Source: Anas platyrhynchos (taxonomy: Eukaryota; Chordata; Aves; Anseriformes; Anatidae). From it: DNA of 64,000 bases. The DNA lies in contig NC_092601.1 in NCBI RefSeq assembly GCF_047663525.1, forward strand, positions 18,065,501 through 18,129,500. The letters run 5' to 3'. Numbering within the stretch: position 1 is the first letter of the stretch; the number at the start of each line of letters is the position of its first letter. Below are positions 45,833-56,733 of the stretch, piece by piece. The notes beneath the pieces were generated by a model. It ran no database searches. It worked only from the letters and a program-made list of their open reading frames with translations, and was not told the origin of the DNA. Position numbers and translations under genes: made by a program.

Positions 45833-48800
45833 AGAACAGCAGGGCCACGTACTAGAGGATGGAGCTGCCCTTCTGGATGGTCCCTGGTACTTTGAGCACG
45901 CAGTGGGTTGTAAAAGCCACTGTGTGTGCAGGGAAGAAAGCTGTGCCTGCAGCGGTTGGTGTGAGGTCTGTGATGGACTTCCCAGGATAAGGAGTGCTTT
46001 GGGAACCTCAGAAGCTGAGAAGTGGGGCCAGGATGCTGTCCTGGCCCTAAACCCTTGACTTTGCTTGTTTGCGGTGTGAATTGTATGAAATAAGGTGTGC
46101 TTCGGTTGTGCTCAAAACTAGCGTAGCTTTTAGACATTAACTTTGGTACCTCTAAAATGTAGGGCTGAGCCCACCTTTGCCAAATTTTAAGTGGGCAGCT
46201 TCTGTAATTCTGGGTGTTTTGTTCCCCAAAAAGCTGTGATATTCAGGGTCTGCTCAGGCCAAACGTGGACTTACTGCCTGGGTCACAGGGCATGCACGTA
46301 ACGGTGCCGCTGGTATCACGAGCTCAGCAGGTCTGTCTTAAGATGCTGGAGTTTTCTTCCCTCTGCAATTCTGAACTTTTCCTTTTGAAGTAGGAGGAGG
46401 CTGTCAGGCATCCAGAAGCACTGCAAGAGCACAAAAGAATACTTAATGTCTGACCCATGGGCTGGGTGAAGTGCTTAATTGCTGTGCTGGTTTTCTTGCA
46501 GTTGTTGTAGACTGTTCTTCATTTCAGTAAAGTAACAAGAGTAAAAAGTGGTCCCAGTTTAACTGAAGCTTTTTAATGAAACTAGAGATGCCTAAAAAAA
46601 AATGTAATGGGAACCTCATACTTTAGTGTCCACGTTTTTTAGACTGCAAGTCCTGCTTGTCTCGGTCCAGTCACTAGAGGAATGCCCTGTAGGTCCAGGA
46701 CGAGTGGCTTTGCCTTTCTCCCTGCTCCTTCCCTCCTGAGTATTAATGTGAAAGATTGTAATAGATTTGAACAAGAATGGGAAAAGCTGCCCCTTTGTTT
46801 AAAAGGAAAAATACTTGTTGCGGGTGACCTCGCGAAGCCTCCAGTTGTGGTTTTATTCCCCGTGGGTTGTGCCGGGGCACACGTCTGCAGGGATGGGCCA
46901 TCAGCAGAACAGGTCCTTTGTCAGGCCGGGCTCTCTGGGAGAGGTGTTCTAGCAGAAGTTAAATCATTTTTTGTACCAGAATAGCTAATGCACTTCCAAA
47001 GTGAATTCGTAATTCTGGAATAAAATCACTTTTATCCCACAGTAAGGTGTCTCCAGAGAGCTATTACATTTTCTTATATAAACAAACTCTTAAACTACTT
47101 TGCCACTGATCTCCTGTTTCTTCTTCTGTTGTTTCCTCAGAGAACCACCCCCCTGCCACCCAACATTCAAATGTCATCTGAAAACCCTTTCCTTTCCCAT
47201 GGTTATTGCATTTTTCATTTTACGAAACATCGTCCGCTGCTAGAGAAGCATTCAGTGGTACGGCTTGTAAGACACTTGATACAAAAGCTAGAATTGTGGT
47301 TTTTAAATCCTATTGCCTTTTTCCCTTTCATGACTAAGATTCTGGTAGAGTTACAAGAGCTCAAGGGAATATGTTAAACAAGCCAATAAATAAAACGTTA
47401 TAGCATGAGGTGGCTGCAGCATTCTGTTCACTGTGTTCTTCCCTGGTGGAAAATGTTGGTGGAGCTACTGCTAACAGATATTTAGGATAAAACAAGACTA
47501 TGCAGGCATGCTTTTCTGCAGGGAAAATGGATCTGAGCAGTGCTTCAGCACTGTACAACCCCAGAGGGTGCTGGCAAGTCCTGTTGGAGCTGTGCTCAGG
47601 TGCCCTTTGAAGGCTGCATGCCAAGGTGGCTTCCAAGAAGTTGCAGATGCTTCAGCACTTTGCTAGAGAGGACATGTGTCTGTCTTCTGTCTTTCTGCCC
47701 CCAAATGCTTGCTTTTTTATGTTTAGCTGATTGAACATAATATTAATAGCTTTTAACTTCTAATATTAAGAGCTTAATAGAGGGGCAGGTATACTGCAGG
47801 TCATGAAAGCGTGTCTCTGAGGTGTGTAATTTAATTGCCATTAAATTACCATCCTCAGAAGTTCATTTACAATAGAGAATGAAGAAAGCCTTGTATGTCA
47901 TGGAGGTTTTGTGTTTTATAGGTCTCATTAAAAACCACTTGACCTATGCAGGACTTTAATCACAGTGTTCTGTCTGCTAGCAGATGAACTAGTGAACGGT
48001 TCGTGTTGAACTCCATTAAATGCTAGGGGGCTGATGAGATGCTCCAGGCTGTATTTTTCCCTCTCCAGGAGGGCTTTAGTAGCCATCAGATGTATCTCTT
48101 CCCAATTTTCTTTCCTCTTTTATGTCTATAGCTTTGGTGTATTTTATTATTTTTTATTTTATTTTATTTAAAGTACTTGGGTTTTTGTCTAGTGTCTTCC
48201 CATTCAGTAAAAGCTGGGAACAGAGATTTTCTAAGCTTGTAAATCAAGCAACGTGTGAACTGTGGGCTGGATTTGGCAACTTCATTCCCAAATTTGCTGG
48301 TTTGTGACCCTCTTATGATGAGGGCATAGCGCTTACAGGGATGGCCATTTTAAGACGAGAAGAGACCCAGCCTGACGTGCAAAATTCAGATGGAAGAATC
48401 ACCCGCTGAGCCTCCAGCAAACCAGAGCCACCTCAAGTGTGAATGGTGATATCTACACAGGCTTGGTGCGTTTGAGCTAATGCACACTTTATTCAGCAGC
48501 GTGGGTAGTTCGCTGAGGCTTTCGTGACTGCCCCTGAGCAAGCAAACACTGAAAGATCGCGAGCTGTGCAAGCAGGGAGCAGGAACGTGGGTGTCCTGGG
48601 TTTCACTGGTGTGCTCGGTTCGCTTGGAAAGTTTGCTGAGACTTCTGTATAGGCAGGAGTGGCTGTGCTGAGCTGTGCGTAACTGTATTTAATGATGTGA
48701 TCTTGGCAGGGTCTTTATATTATTTATATTAGTCCATGTCCTGCCTGTCTGGAAGGAATACAAGGGTTGCACTAAAGGACTAGGGTTTAATTAATGTTAG

Positions 48801-49299
48801 TTTTTCCAATTTTAAGCTTTGAAACGCAAGCAAAACTTAATATCATGCCTGAATCCAGCATGCAATTTTGAGTATTGTAAAAAGTGTCTGGGTTTTTAGG
48901 TAAATCACATTCACAATTACCACCTTGGTGGGTATGCTAAGCTGGAGTCACTTGAGCTTTGCAAATAACCCTTGCTGCAACCTGGCTTTATTTTTCTAGC
49001 TCTCCCAAGTATCCCAAGGACAACAACAACAAGGAAACGCAGACTATCTCATTCCTTTATCTGGTCTTTGCCTTGGCCATAAACCTCAGGAATGTCTTTG
49101 TTACTGTGTGGATCGCAGCCTCGCATCACTTTATTCCAAGCTTCCCTCCCTCCTTCCCCAGAAAGAAAAGAATTATCTCTAGAAACGTGAACCAAGAGTT
49201 GCAGGATCTCGGGGGGTCATCCTTCCTGTCGAGGAAGCTGCTTTTTGGCACTTCCTCCTCCTGCAGAAGAGAGGCAGCGGATCAGTTTCAAAGAGCGCT

Positions 49300-49480
49300 G
49301 TGAGCAGACGCGAGGGGCTGATACGACACGTTAATGAACACGGAGATTAATGCCATGTGACACCGCTGCCTGCACTACAACTGGGAACTAATGAGGCTAA
49401 CGAGAACCATATTTTTGTTCGAGAGATTAAAATTTAATCACGGCTGATGTCAGAAATGAATCATTTCACGTTCTCCCCCC
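49300..49480. promoter_or_regulatory. candidate enhancer in LMF1 intron 2
   Basis: Contains ACACGTTAATGAAC, GAGATTAATGCC, CTAATGAGGCTAACG, ATTAAAATTTAATC and TGAATCATTTC in quick succession, giving a dense set of homeodomain/LIM-type TAAT cores without repeats. Confidence 0.35.
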
Positions 49481-50199
49481 CCCTGCCCCCAGCGTGTTTA
49501 AGGCTTCCCCTCCTGGCCTCGGGCTGGCTTTTTGGCTCGGCAGCCCCTGAGAGGGCCCAGCCCCTCGCTGCCCCCTTGGCGTGGAGGCCGGGCCGTGTCT
49601 CTGCTCTTCTTCCTCGGTCCCTCAGAGCCGTGAGCATGGGTTTGGAGCATCAGGCTGCTGACGGCTGGCATTTGAAGGCCGCTTAATGGGGAAACACAGG
49701 GCTGGGTCAGAGCAAGGAGCATGGTCGGGTGTCCCGGGAGGCCTGAGCACATCCCTGCTGTGCCTTCTCCAGAAACCTTGCATTAGTCTGAGTGTGGGCT
49801 GAGATGACAGGCACAGATCCACCTGGTGAAGCTGCTGAGTCTGGTGGAGGCAGGAATTGAAGCTCTGCACGAGCTGCTGGTGGGAGCAGTGCTGCCAAAC
49901 ACCTCACAGGCCAGCATGGGACTCATTGGTGGCATCTTAGGCCACATCGGTCTGGTTGTTGCCTGCTTCCACGGGTGCATTTCTGGAGAAGAACTGACCC
50001 ATGGCGAGTCCAGCTTGCCATTGAAATGCTCTGAAAAGTGAGAGAAGTGGTTTTGATCAGATGGTGTGCCAGGGTGTCTTGAGCAACTGCAGCATGGGAG
50101 ATTGCAGCATCTGTCGGAGATGTTAATTTCTGTAGCAGGTAGCGCCTCTGTGATTGGTTTCATCTAAATAATAGGGATGCCTGTAGGAATTTATCAAGA

Positions 50200-50324
50200 G
50201 GAATAATAATAATAATTAAAGGAATTATAATAATATTATTATAATATTATAATATTATAATATTATAATTAATATTAATATTATAATATTATAATTATAA
50301 TAAAGGAATAATAATAATAATTAA
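50200..50324. repeat. palindromic AT-rich repeat flanked by 20-bp direct repeats
   Basis: Two exact 20-bp copies, each GG followed by five AAT units and TAA, lie at 50200-50219 and 50305-50324. Between them are near-pure A/T sequences built from ATATTATA palindromes. It has no coding content. Confidence 0.9.
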
Positions 50325-50879
50325 GAGGAATTAATCTCTTAAATTGGTTGTATCTAGTGTTTTCACTTGCTATAGTTACTGGCTTTGCTTCGCTCAAAAA
50401 TAACACCTTTGGAGGATTTTTTTTTAATTTCTATCTTTTGTAAAATAATCAAAGGCTAAATAAAATCACTAATTGACTATGAGAGAAGGAGTTGGTCTCT
50501 GTCCACACCAAAGCATCACACCGAGAGTCCCCTGGGATGTGCACGGGGCGCTGACCGGTGCTGCTGTGCGCATCCCCTGTGTCCCATTGCTCTCTGTGCC
50601 CCTCGTGCCACTGCGTGTGCTCTGCATTCGTGGCCTCTGAGGCTGGCTGGTGGCTTTGTAATCTTGTTAGTTAATCCCGGTAATCGCTTCTGTCTAAGCA
50701 TCGGGGCTGCTACCTGCTCACGGTACGAGGATAACACAGAAAAGCAGTGGTGTGTGTCTGCTGCTCCGCTTCGCAGGAAGCCTGACAAAATGATTTAACC
50801 TCGTAGGGCGCAGTGCTTTGATAGCAGAGCGAATGTTAGCACAAGGCAAGGAGGGATTTTCTTTCGCCTCCTCTCTGCT

Positions 50880-51300
50880 TCCCCTGCTCTGAACTTGATT
50901 TCACGAGAAGAGATGTTAAAACATCAGAAGCAATTAGGACGGGATATGGGGTAAAGCATCTGCACGGGGAGCTGTGTATGCTGTACGGACAGCTAATAAC
51001 ATCCCACTGGTTCCTTTGCATAAGCTGTCTCTAGCTTCCAATCACTTCTGCAAATCACAGCCGATGAGAAAATGAGAGCACAGAAATTATCAGAAGATTA
51101 TGTGGTTAGTGGCATGGCTGCGCGGTGTCTGATGTACCACGGGGCTTTGCCAGAGACTGAGACAAATATTTTTTTAATTGCTTATTATCTGGCACATCCA
51201 ATTGCCAGCTGTATGCAGTATGGAGACTTGGGTATTGATTCCACAGCTGAAAGATTTAGGAAAAGAATGAATAATGTTTTTTCATGATCTCTTTTAACTG
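50880..51300. promoter_or_regulatory. candidate enhancer in LMF1 intron 2
   Basis: A complex AT-rich island with AGCAATTAGGACG, GCTAATAAC, CCTTTGCATAAG (POU/SOX-like), AATTGCTTATTATC and TCCAATTGCC. No open frame of note. Confidence 0.33.
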
Positions 51301-54300
51301 TAACTTGCCAAATAGCTTCATGCACCCAGTCTGGTCCAGCACACGTTCATGTTGCTTAACTCATCTAACTTCTCAAACAGCTGTGGTTGGAAAGAATGTT
51401 AATGCAGCGATTGGTGCAGCCGAAAAGCAATCAAGGCTTAGGGAAGGGTCCAAGCCCTGGTGGGATCTCTGTTTACTAACTTCCCTAAGGGTCTCAATCC
51501 AGAAAGTTATTCCTGAGAGCTGTGCTTGCGACCAGTGGGGCTGGCTCTTTTCTGGGTTGGGGTTACCCCATCACGGCAGTGATCTGGGGGCTGAGCCCTT
51601 ACTGGAGACGTGTCCCAGATCTGCCTGGGCAAACTGCGGGGCTGTGCTGGGGAACAGGAGGACAGCAGCTGCAGGAACAGAGCTCTCTCTCCTGGGGGAA
51701 GGGTCTGTGGGGTAAAGTAGGTGGAAATTTGCATTAGGATAGCTCGTGTCTTCGTGAACTTAGCGTAGAAGAAGCTGCCGTGCTGTCACCAAATCCTGTA
51801 GCCATGCTACAGACTGCATTTAATGGGGAATTGCGTTCAGTTTCTGAATGGTCGTCAGTGCGGGGCCAACCTTTGGAGAGAAATTAATGCAATTAAATGA
51901 TTTTTTCTTCAAGAAATGGTATTACTGAAATGCAGTTTTCCTCAGATTTTACCTGTCAGCATGCAGGCAGCTGGCACACAAAACCTTTCTGCTGCGGTGT
52001 CTGACCAAGCCGGGCTGCAGCCCTCCTGTGCCTCGTGTTCCAGGGCACGGACGTATTCCAGCTGATGCTGCCCTCTTCATCTTCCATCAGGGCCTCTTGT
52101 GCTGGCTCTGCACATGCTTTTGTTCACAAAAAGTGGCTGTGCAGGGGAGCACAGGGATTTTAGCAGGTCTGCGGGCGAAGCAGGGCTAGGAGGCTGCGGG
52201 GCGCTTTGCTGTCCCCATGCTGCTTCCCTCTCCCTTTCGCACGTTTCCTGCCTTAAATTTGCAGCCTGCTTTAAGGAGCAGCTCAGAGCGGGCTTCTCGA
52301 GGCTGCCATTTCAGCGTCTGGTTTTGGCACTGGGAGGATTTAACCAAAGCAGACTTCGCTCGAATTTGGCAAATTCTGCCGTCATGTACGCCAGGGCTCG
52401 TAATAACTGCAACGTCGGAAATGAGCGCAGACAGAAAACTTGGCGGGTGCCGGCCCTTAGTTGGGTAGCTCACATTTGGTCTTTAACTAAGCCTCGCTCC
52501 GTGCCTTGCAAGGGGAAAATAAAAGGGTGTATGGCCACTTGGAGGGCTCGCCATGGGATGTGTGTGATGGGGAGTGGTTGCGCGAGCACCTGGCGTTGCT
52601 GCAGGATGGCTTTGCCCTCCCTCATCCTCTGCTTCGCTCCAGCTCTGCTCAAGCACCTTTCCCAGCACCACGTGCAAACTGAGGCACAAAGCTCCTCTTC
52701 CAGCCATTTTTGTAAACGTTATCCCTGTTCCTTCCATTTAAATGTGGATGTTGTAATTACAGAGCGCAGAATCCCAGTTTTTAGAGATCTGCGACCACAA
52801 TAAAGCGAATCCAGAAACCAGCCGAGTGGTTTCATTTACTACCATTCTAGCTTATTTCCTCCCCCCGCAACCACTGTGCAATGCTGAAGGCTTGGCAGCA
52901 ACTGAAACCAGCTGTCAGAAATGTTTCTTACCCCCGCACTTTTAAGTTAATGATGTTCTGAAATTAATGGTGCACTAGACTAATTCTGTCATCTCGTTTT
53001 GATGGGCTCGCAGCCTCTTGGTCTCTTGCGAGTGGTATTTGCCAACTGGCTCCTTTGTTTGGAGGCAGTGCGCTTAGGAAGTGGGTTCCCAAGTGCAAGG
53101 TACCACGTGTGTGTGTATATGAAGATGTGTGTACGTGTATAAAAATAGAGATATTAAAAAGATGGTTTTAGTCCTGAAGTGTTTACGGCTTTAGTTTGGT
53201 TAGCGTGCTGTGGTTCCCCAAACGAGATTTCAGGCACGTAGGCCAGTAGCTTTTCGGGGTGTCACGCACACGACAGCAGTGGGTGAGGGTTCCTCTCTGT
53301 GCCTTTGGGAGGTGTCAGCCAGCAGTGTGTCTGCCCGTGGTGCTGTGCAGGAAGAGGCACAGCCCTGGAAGCAGCACAGAAAGCTGGAGGAGCTGGGCTG
53401 GCGAGGGAAGGGAGAGCTGGGAAAGGAGACAAGTCTTTGAGTGCCTGGAAGTAGCAGACGAGATGGAAATCAGGTCAGTTTTCTGTGCTTTTGTAGTTTC
53501 GCCCTTTTTTCTCGCCTAATGCGCTGCCTGGATTGACGGCAGGCAGCTCCTCCAGCTTTCCCTCTCACTAAAGTCTCAGAAAGAAGCTTCGAGCTCCGTC
53601 CATTGTGTGTGCGTTTGGTTTCCAGCTGTGGTCTGAGGTTGCTGGTACCTCCTAGAGAGCAGCCCACCGCCTTCAATCCTCGCTGGGCACGCAGGGGGAG
53701 TTGTAACATCTCCATCCCTCCCCAGCAATGAGTACCCCCATCCGTAATCTCTCCTTGGTTTGCAGAAGCTCTGCAGAGCTGCTGTGGAAACATCTCTCCA
53801 GCAGACACCGGAGCCTGGTGGAGAATGGAAATCACATCTGCACTGCCCAAATCCTTTCCCCCATCCCGAGCTATGCAGCCCAGAGGATGAGAGGTTCGTA
53901 ATGGAGATGAAAGTTGACATCTGGGTTCACTTTCCGTAGAGGATGTTCTCCACGGAGAACAGTGAGAAGCTGTTAACACCCGCTGCAGATTGGGGATGCA
54001 GCAGTGAGTTATCCTGCCTGGGGAAATCGCTGCAGTTGGAAGAGTCTTGTGGGGTCGGGCACTGCCAGGCTGAGAGGCAGGGAGGACGAGTTTTTCATTG
54101 TTAGAAATACAGACGCGTTTTCCTAGAAAGCACTGGGACGTGCAAAATTAAAAGTTCCTGTCTTTTAATACCATTCATTAGTAGGCTCCATGCAGAATGT
54201 TGTCACTATTTACAGTCCCTGTTCCAAGCAACTCTTACATTAACCAATTTGTGCAGCTGTGGGGTAGGTAAGTGGAGAAAGAATGTGAAGTTATCAGGTA

Positions 54301-56722
54301 AATGTGGCCAGCCTGCTTTTCCTCCGTGCGCAAACAGAAGCAATCATCCTGCGTGCTTTGCATGCTGAGCAAAGGGTGTAGTTACACAGAAAAAGGAGGG
54401 ACTCCTTCCCCTGCAGGAGCTGGTACGCCCCAAGGAGCAGGGTGATGGCTTTGTTGCACGGCTCAGGTGGTTTTGGTTGAGTTGGGGCTCATGCAGAATG
54501 GAGCCGTGCCTTCAAGCCAACGTGGCTTGGTGCTGGAGAATGCCCTGGTTGGGACCAAAGTAGCTTGCTGCAGTCTGGACCGTGCAGTGCTACAAGTTTT
54601 TGCTTTCCAGGAATATATTGGACCTGTACTGGTGTTAATCGGCATGAGAATGGGATGGAAACAACTCAACTTCAATATTTGATGGTGTTTATGATTCCCA
54701 GCTGATGCTCACAGTCTCTCTGAGCGTGACATGAGATTTGCCTCTAATGACAAGTCATTGCTAATTACGATGTTTCTCCAACCGGAGAACAGAAATGACA
54801 TCACACTTGCATTTGATTTAGAAAATATGAATGGAATGTGCTTTGAATTCGCAAGATTTCTGGGTTTTGACAATATGCAGATCAAAAGTCGCTCTATTGA
54901 AGTTTTCCGAGCCTCTCAAAATGAAATCCATGTTCTTTTGTCACCGTGTGTCAGTAATGTTTCAAACTCCAGGCAGGCAGGGAGTGACGAGATAAATATA
55001 TATTTAATAAACACTTCTGTTTACTCTGTATAAGCAAGGAAGAGGACTTAGGAAATGGAAAAACAGCAATTAGGTTCCAAACTAGGGTCTGAAGTCCAGG
55101 GGAATTAGGTACCTGCCTGCTTGTACCTATAAAAAATATCCCTGCGAGAAGCCCTGCTGCTTTTATGTATTTGGAGTTGGCCATTTTCTTTGGTTTCCTT
55201 GGCATTTGTATTGCAAGCTTCTTCAGAGAAATAAATTCACAAGTGTTTGCCTGTCATCACATGACAAGTTATGGAGCCTAGATTGATGTAATCAGCAACA
55301 GACACACGTCAGAAAACTATGTGGTTCAGAAGAATACAATATTTTATTAATTCCTCATTTTGTGCATGTCTCTGTGTGTGTGTTTTAAATGAGCCTCAGG
55401 GGGTTCTTTACTTCTGCCAAGAAATAAGAATAATTCCTACAAGTTTGTGTTGAACTGCGCCACAACTGTGGTGGAGAACAGGGAAGTCAGGTTGCCCTTA
55501 ATGACAGATATCTTCATAAAGAGACACTTTTATTAACAACCTTACAACTTATTGTGCATCTCAAAGTTACTGCTCTCTACACATCAGTAGCCCTGTTTGA
55601 AATGGTTAAGTATCAAGTAAAATATTTAGATTGATAGTTTGTGTTGTTGTTTTTTTTTTTTTTAATAACTATTTGAGGTACCTGTGTATGGTATAAGATT
55701 TGTGAATAGGATACTTTCGGTAAGAGAAAATTTTCTGAAAATAGAAAATATTTAGAGGACTTTTGGTTTTGGGTAGAGGTTGTTTTTCCTTTTTTGTTTC
55801 TTTTATTTTTTTGGGGGGGTGTAGGTCAGATAAAAAATATAAAACCCTGGACTGAAGCCCTAATGGGAGGAAACCTATTAGGGAATGTGCCCCAGCTTCA
55901 GCTAACGGCCTTGCAAACACAAATCCTGTCCAGCTCCTGGTGTTGTGGGGCTGGCAGCAACATCCACAACCCCAACATCCCTGCCCTGTGCTCGCAGATG
56001 GGTGCTGCTGGAGCTGTGGCTTTGCGAGCAAAAGAAAGCAGCGAAATAGGCTTCAGGAGACATCCCGTTTATCAGGATGCTAAGCAGCTAAGGCTGAAGG
56101 AAATCTCAATGAGGAAATTAATTTGAATAAAAAAGAATTACATGATGCACCGGGGTGCATTGATGTGAAGGTGGTACAGCAGGCACGTGCCGCTTTGAAG
56201 CACGGGGGATTGCTAAGCAGAAGTGCACAGCACTCAACTGGCACATGACACGGTGCTAGACTTCTCTGTGCTTTAGAAAAAGGGGAAAAAAAGTTTATCA
56301 GCAGGAGGCAACTTCTTGCTTTTTGGGCGAGGAGCTGCTCCTTGTGAAGCCAGCTCAGCCCAGGTGTTACCAGCTGGGATTTGGGATGACACTGTCTCTT
56401 TTGGGAATGCTGCTTTAGCATCTTTACAAAAAGATAGGTGGCTGGTTGCTTGGAGTGCTGAATAACAGCTTAATTCTTCCCCAAAAGGGTTTAATTGGCT
56501 CTTGTCTTTCCAGTCAGCAGGGCAGTTTGAGAAGCAATTTGCCATTTAGTGCCTCTGGGTTGCACGTTGCGTGGCTCAGACATGTTTTCATACTCCCTGA
56601 CAGATGTTTTGAAATTCAAAACCTGTGTGAAGTTTGAAATAAAAGTAATAATGAGGCATAAGTCCCCATGTTTGAACAACTGAGTTTAATTTTTTTTGCT
56701 TTTTCTCCATTTTGTTTTGCAG

Positions 56723-56733
56723 GTATTCCTTTG
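56723..56733 (+). CDS. LMF1: LMF1 11-nt micro-exon (exon 3)
   Basis: A strong pyrimidine tract and TTTTGCAG are followed by GTATTCCTTTG and then a near-consensus donor GTAAGT. With exon 2 ending in TG, the first base completes Trp175; TAT TCC TTT then encode Tyr-Ser-Phe, and the last G starts a Gly codon. This gives ...VNVGQIWYSFG, the order expected from human LMF1 (VNVGHVWYSFGWE). Phase in (2) and phase out (1) both fit. Reading past the donor meets TGA after two codons, so the exon must be spliced on both sides. No later LMF1 exon is recognisable between here and the window end. Confidence 0.85.

Larger units (their letters stand above)
42846..56722 (+). other. LMF1: LMF1 intron 2 (13.9 kb)
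   Basis: This intron begins GTAGGT and ends TTTGCAG. It contains T-rich tracts at 44331-44361 and 45337-45350, a short CR1-like tail at 45805-45830, a palindromic AT repeat at 50200-50324, and enhancer-like islands at 49300-49480, 50880-51300 and perhaps 54100-54400 and 54720-55020. I see no nested gene. Confidence 0.85.
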
